Below the pieces are notes generated by a model, which searched no databases, was not told the DNA's origin, and saw only the letters and a program-made list of their open reading frames with translations. A stretch of DNA of 64,000 bases, taken from contig NC_050102.1 in assembly GCF_902167145.1 (NCBI RefSeq), forward strand, positions 8,556,850 to 8,620,849. Direction: 5' to 3'. Positions within the stretch are counted from its first letter, which is position 1; the number at the start of each line of letters is the position of its first letter. Positions 43,281 to 53,704 of this stretch are shown piece by piece. The DNA is from Zea mays (taxonomy: Eukaryota > Streptophyta > Magnoliopsida > Poales > Poaceae). Position numbers and translations under genes: made by a program.

Positions 43281-43760
43281 ATATTATCAGGCCTTCAATC
43301 ATCTATCAAACAATTATCTGCACCGACTAACATCAATTTTTAACAAGCCTTTGTAGTTTTTGGGGAACAAGTACTATGAGATACCATAATTTACATCTGT
43401 ATCTCTCTCAAGTAATTAACTATTTACACTATCAACCCTCAATGTAATACATAAATTTCAAGTTGCCATTGTACTAGAAAAGGCATATAAATATTGGTAT
43501 ACAAAAGGTAAGATTGGTGAGGCTAAGCCACATTTCTTCTTGTATGTATAGTTGCGACTCGAGTATATAGAATTAAGATGGTTATGGGTAGATGTATTGA
43601 GGTTTTTTCTGTTTCAGTTTCACCCATCTAAATTCAGCAGAACGAGAGATGTGTTTCCCATCCAATGCAGAAAAATGATTAGTGGTCTACAAATGTTAAG
43701 GCATGGGAGGCATTAGGATAAGTTTTGTTCCTAGTAACACCAAACGCTCCTTCACTTCTT
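43281..43760. repeat. Dispersed low-copy repeat, most diverged copy
   Basis: Resemblance to 39400-39540 and 40100-40260 is patchy (ACATCAATTTTTAACAAGCC, CCAATGCAGAAAAATGA). It lacks the Tourist-like MITE carried by copies 1 and 4. Confidence 0.4.
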
Positions 43761-44189
43761 GGCACCAGACCATCGTAGTGTGAGGAGAAGTGTTGTGTTG
43801 TGATAATAGGAGACATAAGTCAAAATTTTATTGATGCATGGTTGCACCACATGTAAAGGCTCGATTGGCCTAGCCTACTAGCGTCCACGTGACATATACC
43901 TTGGTTTGCACACAGTGCTCATAGTTGTATGCTGCTACATAGGAAGAAGGTTTGCTTGATCATATATTTTGTGCTATCAAAGATCAAGATTATTAGAAGG
44001 CTACTTGATGATAAATTGTGAAAGACCAAGCAAGACATGTATTATGAACAATCTCCTTGCCTAAACAATGTTGGCATGCGGCTGGTGTTCCTCGAGAAGA
44101 GATTGCCCGATGTCATGACGAGTGCTGGTGTTCCCCGAGAAGAGATCGTCCAATGTCATGACGTGTGGCATCATTCAGACTGTGTATAT

Positions 44190-44290
44190 TATATTGTCTT
44201 AGTTGCAGCCATCAGTAATTTGACTAACATCACCAGGGTGTTTTGCCTTCAATCCATCCACCAAAAAACGACCCATCTATATGTTAGAGG
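44190..44290. repeat. Dispersed low-copy repeat, short copy
   Basis: TTTTGCCTTCAATCCATCCACCAAAAAACGA matches 39361-39391 almost exactly, with related bases before it (CATCAGTAATTTGACTAACATC). The rest diverges. Confidence 0.6.
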
Positions 44291-45420
44291 AAACTCTGGC
44301 CAACCACCCATGCGACCTGGTTGGACCGCGCCGGCACATCCACCCACACCCCACGCTTGTGTACACCAGGTCAAACCACCACCATGTGCCTCAGTCAAAC
44401 CTCCGGTTCAACATCCTAACCACCCGTGTGGGATGCACGCCATAGATTGTGTTCTGTTTTTTTGTGGATATAGCATAAATAGTTCATAGAAATAACGTAA
44501 ATAGTTCTTAGAGATGGCATAAAAACCTCGCCCAGTGCCTGGACCCGTGCACATGCGCAGCATGCAGATCCTATTTTTATGGTAGATCCGATAATTATGG
44601 CAGAACGTGGGAGTTTCTATTGCATGTGTGCAAATTTTGGATCATATTTTCGTTTTCACTGCATGCACATAAAAATTGGATGGCTCCATAAATATAGGAT
44701 CGCTTCAACAGGCATGCAGCTAGACTCATTATAATGAGTTTATGATATATACTGATACTAATTATGCTACACAATATAGTTATTTATTCAACTTGGTACA
44801 TTGCGTCAAAATCTGTTTACTGTTTCATGCACACAAATTTAGGATAACATGAATGTGCGATGAAAGGGAATGGATTGACACGCATGGAAACAAAAAAAAA
44901 CTTATTTAAATGCTTTATTTCCTCCATCAATATATGATCGCTCCAACAACAAGGCAGCTAGGCTCGTTAAAACCAGTTTATGATATATACTTATATTAAT
45001 TATGCTACACGATGTAGGTATTTATGCAATACGGTACACTCGTAAAAATCTGGCATGATGTTCATTGATGAACGCTTCTCCAGGTTTGAGCGTAAAACCC
45101 TTCTGTTTTGAGCGTAAAAATCACAGTTATGAGCCAAAATGACCTTTATATCTAGAAGCGGTTACCTTTTTCTGAATTTTTTTATGTTGCGTAAATGTGT
45201 ATGTCATAAATATGTAATACATATGGCGTAAATTGTACGAGCCGCATATACATACTTGGTTAGGTAACGATATAATGCATAAAATCAATAAACGTTTGCG
45301 TAAAATGTGAATATAAATATCATAAATAGACAATAGACCGAGAGCGGAGCCATGAACTAAAATATATGTCGTAAAAACCTATTGACGTTGGCATAGATAT
45401 TATACAAAGTAGCATAAAAA
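44291..45420. other. AT-rich DNA with recurrent GCGTAAAA/CGTAAAA words, no gene
   Basis: The words CGTAAAA and GGATCGCTCCAACA-like strings recur, and two segments (44650-44790 and 44920-45030) are related to each other. This suggests an old duplicated transposon body. No coding domain was seen. Confidence 0.4.
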
Positions 45421-45429
45421 CATGTCTGT

Positions 45430-45925
45430 CGCTCGTGCCTAGGGGAGTCGTCGCCGCCTTAGATGACGTCGTTGTCGCACGCTCGAGGTAGCCGTCGTAT
45501 CGCCTCTAGGATTCACCATAGTTCACGCCTAGGGGAGCCCACCATCGCCGCTCGCGCCGAGGGAATTCCGCCACCGCTGATCCCACCTCGAATGCGTAGC
45601 CGTCGTGTGCGTTTCAGGGGACTACCGCCGCATGCATGGCCCTCGGGATCTGCCACTGTAGCCACTCCCACCTCGGATGTGTTGTGTGTGACGGGCCAGA
45701 TTCGTCGCTCCCCGGGATCCACAGCCGCTCCTACCCGTCGTCGTGCCTCTAGACCGGGGAGCCGGCCGCCACGCCTCCAAATCAGAACCCGTCGCCGTCG
45801 CGCCTCCAGACCGAGGAGCCGCCACCGCACCTCTGAATCGCGCGTCGTCGCTCGCCCTCGGGATCGTCGTCGCTCGCACGCCTCATGGGAACCGCCGCCG
45901 TCGCTAAAACCCTAAAACCTGGCAG
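45430..45925. repeat. GC-rich degenerate repeat block
   Basis: Words such as CGCCTCCAGACCG, GAGCCGCCACCGC and CTCGGGATC recur irregularly. Frames are open on both strands, as expected from such composition, without domains. On the minus strand TTTTAGGGTTTTAGCGACGG looks like a plant 5' leader, so this could be a captured first exon. Confidence 0.4.
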
Positions 45926-46009
45926 CCTGGGGTGCTTTTATACACGCCCGGACGTGGTCTAGCTCAACCGAATGGCACATCTGGCCTGGGCTTTCTCTAG
46001 CTATTGGAA

Positions 46010-46085
46010 TATATATATATATATAGCATCACCAGAGTGTTTTGCCTTCAATCCATCCACAAAAAATGTTATCGTAAAAACCTAT
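46010..46085. repeat. Dispersed low-copy repeat, short copy after an AT microsatellite
   Basis: After an (AT)n run (46008-46025) comes AGCATCACCAGAGTGTTTTGC and the CTTCAATCCATCCA phrase shared with 44230-44260. Confidence 0.55.
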
Positions 46086-46239
46086 TGATGTTGCCCCCCC
46101 ACACACATATATATATAGTAGATCTATTCATCACCTGGACTACCCGTTGCTTGCCTGACGCGTGCGCGTGGCTGCGCCCACCTAGCCGGCCGACCGAGCC
46201 GCCCAACCGAGCCAAGCCGACCGACTGAACCGAGCTGAT

Positions 46240-46724
46240 CAATATAAAAAATGACTGAAAAACAAAGAATGACTTAATGTTGTGTAGGCTCAGATCATTA
46301 TGAAAAAAGACCGAAGAACAAAGAATAACTTAATGTTGTCTAGACTCTAGAATGACCGAAAATCCAACAATATCTGATAAACATAGGGTGAATGACTGTA
46401 AAAAAATGACTTAATGTTTCTCTGAAAAATGACTTGATGTTTCCCTGAAAACAGGAATGGCTGACTTAAAAACAAAAAAATGACTGAGAAAACATGAAAA
46501 AAATGTCTAAAACTAAAAAAATGATTTAATGTTAACTAGATGTTTACTAGAATGACTTACTGCCAGGACTCCATAATGACTTAATGTTACCTAGAATTCT
46601 AAAATAACTTAATATTTATGTTACCTGTACTTTAGAATGACTTAAAGTTACTTAAAATGACTTAAATGTTGTCTGAACGCTAGAATAACTTAAATGTTGT
46701 CTGGACGCTAGAATAACTAAAAAT

Positions 46725-46726
<2 letters not shown>
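46240..46726. repeat. Degenerate tandem repeat of AATGACTTAATGTT units
   Basis: The words GACTTAATGTT, CTAGAATGAC and AACTTAATG recur more than ten times with irregular spacing. AT-rich minisatellite, non-coding. Confidence 0.65.

Positions 46727-46727
<1 letters not shown>

Positions 46728-46787
<60 letters not shown>
46728..46787. repeat. Compound microsatellite (AT)n(GT)n
   Basis: About 20 AT units run directly into about 9 GT units. Confidence 0.95.
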
Positions 46788-47380
46788 CATGCTAATTAAC
46801 ATCATTTAACAAGCCTTTTGCACTGTCCCTTGGAAGTACCCTGCGGTACCAGAAATTATATTCATATCATTTTTTCAAGTGAACATTTTAAACTGTATCT
46901 CATAGATATTGTGATGGAAACTAAAAGAGGTATACAAATCCTTGCTCCAAAATTTTTGATACAATAGTACGTTGTCCAACCTAGCTAACATTAGGGGGAA
47001 TTTGGATTTCCTAACTAAAATTTAGTTTGTGCCGTATTGAATATTTAAATATCAATTTCAAGTATTAAATATAGTCTAAACATAAAACAAATTACATATA
47101 TGAAAACTAAACGGCGTGATGAATTTACCTAATTAATTCATAATTTATCTATGTGATGCTATAGTAAACATTTGTTAATCATTGATTAATTAGGTTTAAT
47201 AAATTTGTTTCGTCGTTTTTTCTTCGTCTATATAATTAGTTTTGTAATTAGATGATATTTAATACTCGTAAGTGATATCCAAACATCTGATGTAATATAG
47301 ATTAAACTTTAGTTAGGGAAACCACACTCTTTTTGTACTTCATGCATTTGTCATCAATCATCAATCAAATAAGTGTCCTT
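46788..47380. repeat. Dispersed low-copy repeat, long copy with a Tourist-like MITE inside
   Basis: It matches 39405-39990, including the flanks and the MITE body (about 46993-47330), whose ends have decayed (GGGGGAATTTGG; CCACACTCTTTTT). A shared insertion inside shared flanks means this is a segmental duplication, not two separate insertions. Confidence 0.7.
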
Positions 47381-47385
47381 TTCAC

Positions 47386-48634
47386 TGAGAGCACCTAGAG
47401 AGGGTGAATAGGTGATCCTGTAAAACTTGACACTTAACTCACAAAACTTGATTAGTAGTTGGCACAGATAATGCCAAGTGGCTAGAGAGGAGTCTTAGCA
47501 AAACACAATAACCACAAGAAGATCAATCACAAATAGACACAGTGGTTTATCCCGTGGTTCGGCCAAGTCCAACACTTGCCTAGTCCACGTTGTGGCGTCC
47601 CAACGGACGAGGGTTGCAATCAACCCCTCTCAAGCGGTCCAAAGACCCACTTGAATACCACAGTGTTTTGCTTTGCTTTTCTATATCCCGTTTGCGAGGA
47701 ATCTCCACAACTTGGAGCCTCTCGCCCTTACACTTTGATGATCACAAAGAAGCACGGAGTAAGGGAGGGATGAGCAACTCACACAAGACACAAAGATCAC
47801 AGCAAATACGCACACACAAGACCCAGACTTGAGCTCAAGAGACTATCACGAGTTTCACACTAGAACGGAGCTCAAATCACTAAGAATGTCGAACAAGTGC
47901 GCAAGAATGAAGTGTGAGTGATCAACAATGCTCAAAGAATGTTTGGTGCTCTCCTCCATGCGCCTAGGGGTCCCTTTTATAGCCCCAAGGCAGCTAGGAG
48001 CCGTTGAGAGCAATTTGGGAAGGCAATTCTTGCCTTCTGTTGCCTGGCGCACCGGACAGTCCGGTGCACCACCGGACACTGTCCGGTGCGGATTTCCTTC
48101 CTTATTTGGCGAAGCCGACCGTTGGCAGCCTTGGAGCCGTTGGCGCACCGGACACTGTCCGGTGCACACCGGACAGTCCGGTGCCCCCTACTAGCCGTTG
48201 TCTCGGCCACGTGTCCCGCGCGGATCGCGCGGCCGAACGTTGGCCCGGCCGACCGTTGGCTCACCGGACAGTCCGGTGCACACCGGACAGTCCGGTGAAT
48301 TTTAGCCGTACGCCGTTAATTACTTCCCGAGAGCAGCAAGTTCGCCTGAGTCTGCCTGGCGCACCGGACACTGTCCGGTGCACCACCGGACAGTTCGGTG
48401 CACCCAGACAGAGCTGACTTTGGCTGAATAAAGCCATCTTTAATTCCAACTTGATTTTTCCTGTTTCCAGCACTTAGACACAATACATTAGTCTATAAAA
48501 CAATGTACTAAGTCTGACAAACATACCTTCACAATTGATTTGTACTTTGTCCACCGTTTAACACTTAGGCATTTGTGATGGTCACTAAATCACCAAAATA
48601 CTTAGAAATGGCCCAAGGGCACATTTCCCTTTCA
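47386..48634 (-). repeat. 3' LTR of element D
   Basis: 1249 bp; like the LTRs of A and B but without the long G run (CCTAGAGAGGGTGAATAGG). Palindromes at about 48050-48401, one of them mutated (CAGTTCGGTG). TATA-like GGGGCTATAAAAGGGACCCC on the minus strand near 47975. Confidence 0.9.
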
Positions 48635-49295
48635 ATCTCCCCCTTTTTGGTGATTTATGCCAACACAACATAAAGCAAGTAGAACAAGTGCAAAATCAAT
48701 TCAAATAAGAACTCAGAATTGTTTTGATTCAAATTTGACATATATGGATCATTCTTTGCCACCACTTGGTTTGTTTCTGCAAATCAAACTCAATTTCTTA
48801 TTTCTAAGTCAAACACACATGTTGAACCATAATGAGAGATATTTCAAGAGAAATTTATCAAAGAGTTCAAAAACTCCCCTTATTTCCCATAATTAGGCCT
48901 TCTCCCCATAAGAGACCAACTTTTGAGAGGCAAACAAGAGTATTTTGACAAACAAAAACTCTAACTCTACTATTTTCAAAATTTACAAGTGATAGCTGAT
49001 CCATTTATTGCTTTGGCCTTATTTTCTCCCCCTTTGGCATCAAGCACCAAAACGGGATCAATCTTGGCCCTTTAACCCCATTGCCTCACCAAAATCTTCA
49101 ACTAAGAGTAAGAAGGCAATAAGAGTGTAAGAGATGAACTTGGAATAAGTTACTCTTTCATCGGAGTGCAGTGGAAGTCTTGCATGGTCCAAGTCCACCT
49201 TTTCCCTTTCAAACCTCCTTTGAGACTAAAATAAGCAAACTCAAGCACATGGTTAGTCTCAAAGGGTCAAGTTGTAGCACATCTCCCCCTAAATT
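48635..49295 (-). other. Multiple polypurine tract region of element D
   Basis: ATCTCCCCCTTTTTGG (plus) directly follows the LTR, with further copies at about 49026 and 49282. The layout is that of element B. Confidence 0.8.
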
Positions 49296-49417
49296 TGTGC
49301 ATCACTTGCAAAGGACTTGTGAGGTCCGGGGAGTGCTTGTACAACTTGAGCACCATAAATAAGCAACAAAATGCATAAGGAACATGATCAAAGTATAAAA
49401 CACATGTATGCTATAAA

Positions 49418-51601
49418 TCAATCCAAGTTCCGCGAATCTAAGACATTTAGCTCACTACGCAACTTGCAAAAGGTCTGCTCATCTAAAGGCTTGGTAAAGA
49501 TATCAGCTAGCTAGTTCTCGGAGCTAACATGAAACACTTCGATATCTCCCTTTTGCTGATGGTCTCTCAAAAAGTAATGCCGGATGTCTATGTGCTTTGT
49601 GCGGCTGTGTTCAACAGGATTATCCGCCATGCGGATAGCACTCTCATTATCACATAGGAGTGGGACTTTGCTCAGATTGTAGCCAAAGTCCCGGAGGGTT
49701 TGCCTCATCCAAAGTAGTTGCGCGCAACACTGTCCTGCGGCAACGTATTCGGCCTCAGCGGTGGATAGGGCAACGGAAGTTTGTTTCTTGGAACTCCATG
49801 ACACCAGGGACCTTCCTAAGAATTGGCACGTCCCCGATGTACTCTTCCTATCAACCTTACATCCAGCATAGTCGGAGTCTGAATATCCAATTAAGTCAAA
49901 GGTAGACCCCTTTGGATACCAGATCCCAAAGCAAGGCGTAGCGACTAAATATCTAAGAATTCGCTTCACCGCCACTAAGTGACATTCCCTTGGATCGGAT
50001 TGAAATCTAGCACACATGCATACACTAAGCATAATGTCCGGTCTACTAGCACATAAATAAAGTAAAGACCCTATCATAGACCTGTATGCCTTTTGATCAA
50101 CGGACTTACCTCCTTTGTTGAGGTCGGTGTGTCCGTCGGTTCCCATTGGAGTCTTTGCGGGCTTGGCATCCTTCATCCCAAACCGCTTGATCAAGTCTTG
50201 CGTGTACTTCGTTTGGGAGATGAAGGTCCCATCCTTGAGTTGCCTCACTTGGAACCCAAGGAAATAGCTTAACTCGCCCATCATCGACATCTCGAATTTC
50301 TGAGTCATCACCCTGCTAAACTCTTCATAAGACTTTTGGTTAGTAGAACCAAATATTATGTCATCGACATAAATTTGGCACACAAAAAGATCACCATCAC
50401 AAGTCTTAGTAAAAAGAGTTGGATCGGCTTTCCCAACCTTGAAAGCGTTAGCAATTAAAAAGTCTCTAAGGCATTCATACCATGCTCTTGGGGCTTGCTT
50501 AAGTCCATAGAGCGCCTTAGAGAGCTTACACACGTGGTCGAGGTACCGTTCATCCTCAAAGCCAGGGGTTGCTCCACGTACACCTCCTCCTTGATTGGCA
50601 CGTTGAGGAAAGCGCTCTTCACATCCATTTGGAACAGCCTGAAAGAATGGTGAGCAGCATATGCTAGCAAAATACGAATGGACTCTAGCCTAGCCACAGG
50701 AGCAAAAGTCTCCTTAAAGTCCAAACCTGCGACTTGGGCATAACCTTTTGCCACAAGTCGTGCCTTGTTCCTTGTCACCACTCTGTGCTCGTCTTGTTTG
50801 TTGCGGAACACCCACTTGGTTCCCACAACATTTTGCTTGGGACGAGGCACCAGTGTCCAAACTTCATTTCTTTTGAAGTTGTTGAGCTCCTCTTGCATGG
50901 CCAACACCCAGTCCGGATCTAGCAAGGCCTCCTCTACCCTGAAAGGCTCAATAGAAGAGACAAAGGAGTAACGCTCACAAAAATTAACTAATCGAGACCG
51001 AGTAGTTACTCCGTTGCTAATGTCACCCAAAATCTGGTCGACGGGATGATCCCTTTAAATCATTGCTCGGACTTGAGTTGGAGGTGCCGATTGTGCTTCT
51101 TCCTCCATTACATGTTCATCTTGTGCTCCCCCTTGATCACACGCCTCCTCTTGATGAACCTGTTCATCTTATTGAGTTGGGGGATGCACCATTGTTGAGG
51201 AAGAAGGTTGATCTTGTTCATTTTGTTCCTGTGGCCGCACATCTCCAATCGCCATGGTTCGTATTGCGGCCGTCGGAACATCTTCTTCATCTGCATCATC
51301 AAGATCAACAACTTGCTCTCTTGGAGAGCCATTAGCCTCATCAAATACAATGTCGCTAGAGACTTCAACCAAACCCAATGATTTGTTGAAGACCCTATAC
51401 GCCTTTGTATTTGAATCATAACCTAACAAAAACCCTTCTACAACTTTGGGAGCAAATTTAGAATTCCTACCCTTCTTCACTAGAATGTAGCATTTACTCC
51501 CAAAAACTCGGAAATACGAAACATTGGGTTTGTTACCGGTTAGTAGCTCGTATGACGTCTTCTTGAGGAGGCGATGAAGGTAGACCCTGTTGATGGCGTG
51601 G
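49418..51601 (-). pseudogene. Pol of element D, 3' half (late integrase, RT, RNase H), multiply broken
   Basis: Homologous throughout to B pol (residues about 76-802). Stops: TAA at about 51169 after MVHPPTQ, TAA near 51057, and TAG at 49511-49513 after HVSSEN. A single-base deletion in a G run near 50567 shifts the frame before RT's [35 protein letters not shown] and CDNESA are still readable. The original stop is at 49418-49420. A frame starting at 51723 joins LTR bases of element E to this pol and is an artefact of the insertion. Confidence 0.92.
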
Positions 51602-52891
51602 TGATAGTCGCCTAGAGGGGGGGTGAATAGGGCGAAACTGAAATTTACAAATATAAACACAACTACAAGCCGGGTTAGCGTTAGTAATAAAGAAACGAGT
51701 CCGCGAGAGAGGGCGCAAAACAAATCCCAAGCGAATAAGCAAGTGAGACACGGAGATTTGTTTTACCGAGGTTCGGTTTTTGCAAACCTACTCCCCGTTG
51801 AGGAGGCCACAAAGGCCGGGTCTCTTTCAACCCTTCCCTCTCTCAAACGATCCACGGATCGAGTGAGCTTTCTCTTCTCAATCACTTGGAACACAAAGTT
51901 CCCGCAAGGACCACCACAAGATTGGTGTCTCTTGCCTCAATTACAAGTGAGTTTGATTGCAAAGAAAGGATCAAGAAAGAAGAAAGCAATCCAAGCGCAA
52001 GAGCTCGAAAGAACACAAGCAAATCACTCTCTCTAGTCACTATGGCGTTTTGTGGAATTTGGAGAGGATTTGATCTCTTTGGTGTGTCTAGAATTGAATG
52101 CTAGAGCTCTTGTAGTAGTTGGGAAGTGGAAAACTTGGATACAATGAATGGTGGGGTGGTTGGGGTATTTATAGCCCCAACCACCAAAAGTGGCCGTTGG
52201 GAGGCTGTCTGTTTGATGGCGCACCGGACAGTCCGGTGCACACCGGACAGTCCGGTGCCCCCTACCACGTCATCACTGCCGTTGGATTCTGACCGTTGGA
52301 GCTTCTGACTTGTGGGCCCGCTTGGGTGTCCGGTGCACACCGGACAGCTACTGTTCCTTGTCCGGTGTGCCAGTATGGGCGCGCCTGACTTCTGCGCGCG
52401 CTGCGCGCGCATTTAATGCGCCGCAGGTAGCCGTTGGCGCGGAGATGACCGTTGCTCCGGAGTCGCACCGGACAGTCCGGTGCACACCGGACAGTCCGGT
52501 GAATTATAGCGGACTAGCCGTTGGAGTTTCCCGAAGCTGGCGAGTTCCTGAGGCCGACCCTCCTTGGCGCACCGGACAGTCCGGTGAATTATAGCGGAGT
52601 CGCCTCTGGAAATTCCCGAAGGTGGCAAGTTGGCGTTGGAGTCCTCTGGTGCACCGGACATGTCCGGTGGTGCACCGGACACTGTCCGGTGCGCCAGACC
52701 AGAGGTGCCTTCGGTTGGCCCTTTGCTCTTTTTGTTGAATCCAACTCTTGGTCTTTTTATTGGCTGAGTGTGAACCTTTAGCGCCTGTATAACTTATGCA
52801 TTAGAGCAAACTAGTTAGTCCAATTATTTGTGTTGGGCAATTCAACCACCAAAATTAATTAGGGACTAGGTGTAAGCCTAATTCCCTTTCA
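51602..52891 (-). repeat. 3' LTR of element E
   Basis: On the minus strand TGAAAGGGAATTAGGCTTAC to CTAGGCGACTATCA. Palindromes at about 52218-52700. Compared with the partner LTR it has one extra and one missing palindrome unit, which happen to keep the total length equal. Confidence 0.95.
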
Positions 52892-53704
52892 ATCTCCCCC
52901 TTTTTGGTGATTGATGCCAACACAAACCAAAGCAAATACAGAAGTGCATAATTGAACTAGTTTGCATAATGTAAGTGCAAAGGTTGCTTGGAATTTTAGC
53001 CAATATTAATACTTACAAGATATGCATGGATTGTTTCTTTCTTAAATAACATTTTGGACCACGCTTGCACCACATGTTTTGTTTTTGCAAACTCTTTTGG
53101 AAATCCTTTTCAAAGTTCTTTTTGCAAATAGTCAAGGGTAAATGAATAAGATTTTGCAAAGCATTTTCAAGATTTGAAATTTTCTCCCCCTGTTTCAAAT
53201 GCTCTCCTTTGACTTAAACAAAACTCCCCCTAAAAGAGATCCACCTCTTAGTGTTCAAGAGTTTTAATATACCATTTTTGAAATACTACTTTCTCCCCCT
53301 TTTGAACACAATAAGATACCAATTGAAAATATTCAACACTCAAGTTTTTTTGAAATTGGTGGTGGTGGTGCGGTCCTTTTGCTTTGGGCTCATTTCTCCC
53401 CCTTTTTGGCATGAATCGCCAAAAACGGAATCATTAGAGCCCTCTTGGTCATAAATAAATGAGTTAAGATTATACCAAAGATGAAGTCCTTTTCTTTGAT
53501 GCTCATTTCTCCTCAAAGAATAGAGAGTTGCTTGGAGTGATGGCGAAGTATGAGTTACGGAGTGGAAGCCTTTGTCTTCGCCGAAGACTCCAATTTCCTT
53601 TCAATATACCTATGACTTGGTTTGAAATAGACTTGAAAACACATTAGTCATAGCATATATAAGAGATATGATCAAAGGTATATAAAAGAGCAATGTGTGC
53701 AATT
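52892..53704 (-). other. Multiple polypurine tract region of element E
   Basis: CTCCCCCT-type tracts (plus) at 52892, about 53184, 53224, 53292 and 53396. Five copies in 800 bp is more than in B or D. No gene. Confidence 0.8.

Noticed and set aside
51169..51723. 184-codon minus-strand frame with a hydrophobic start
   Set aside because: Its first part is the LTR end of element E and the rest is D's pol; the junction is the E insertion point at 51601/51602.
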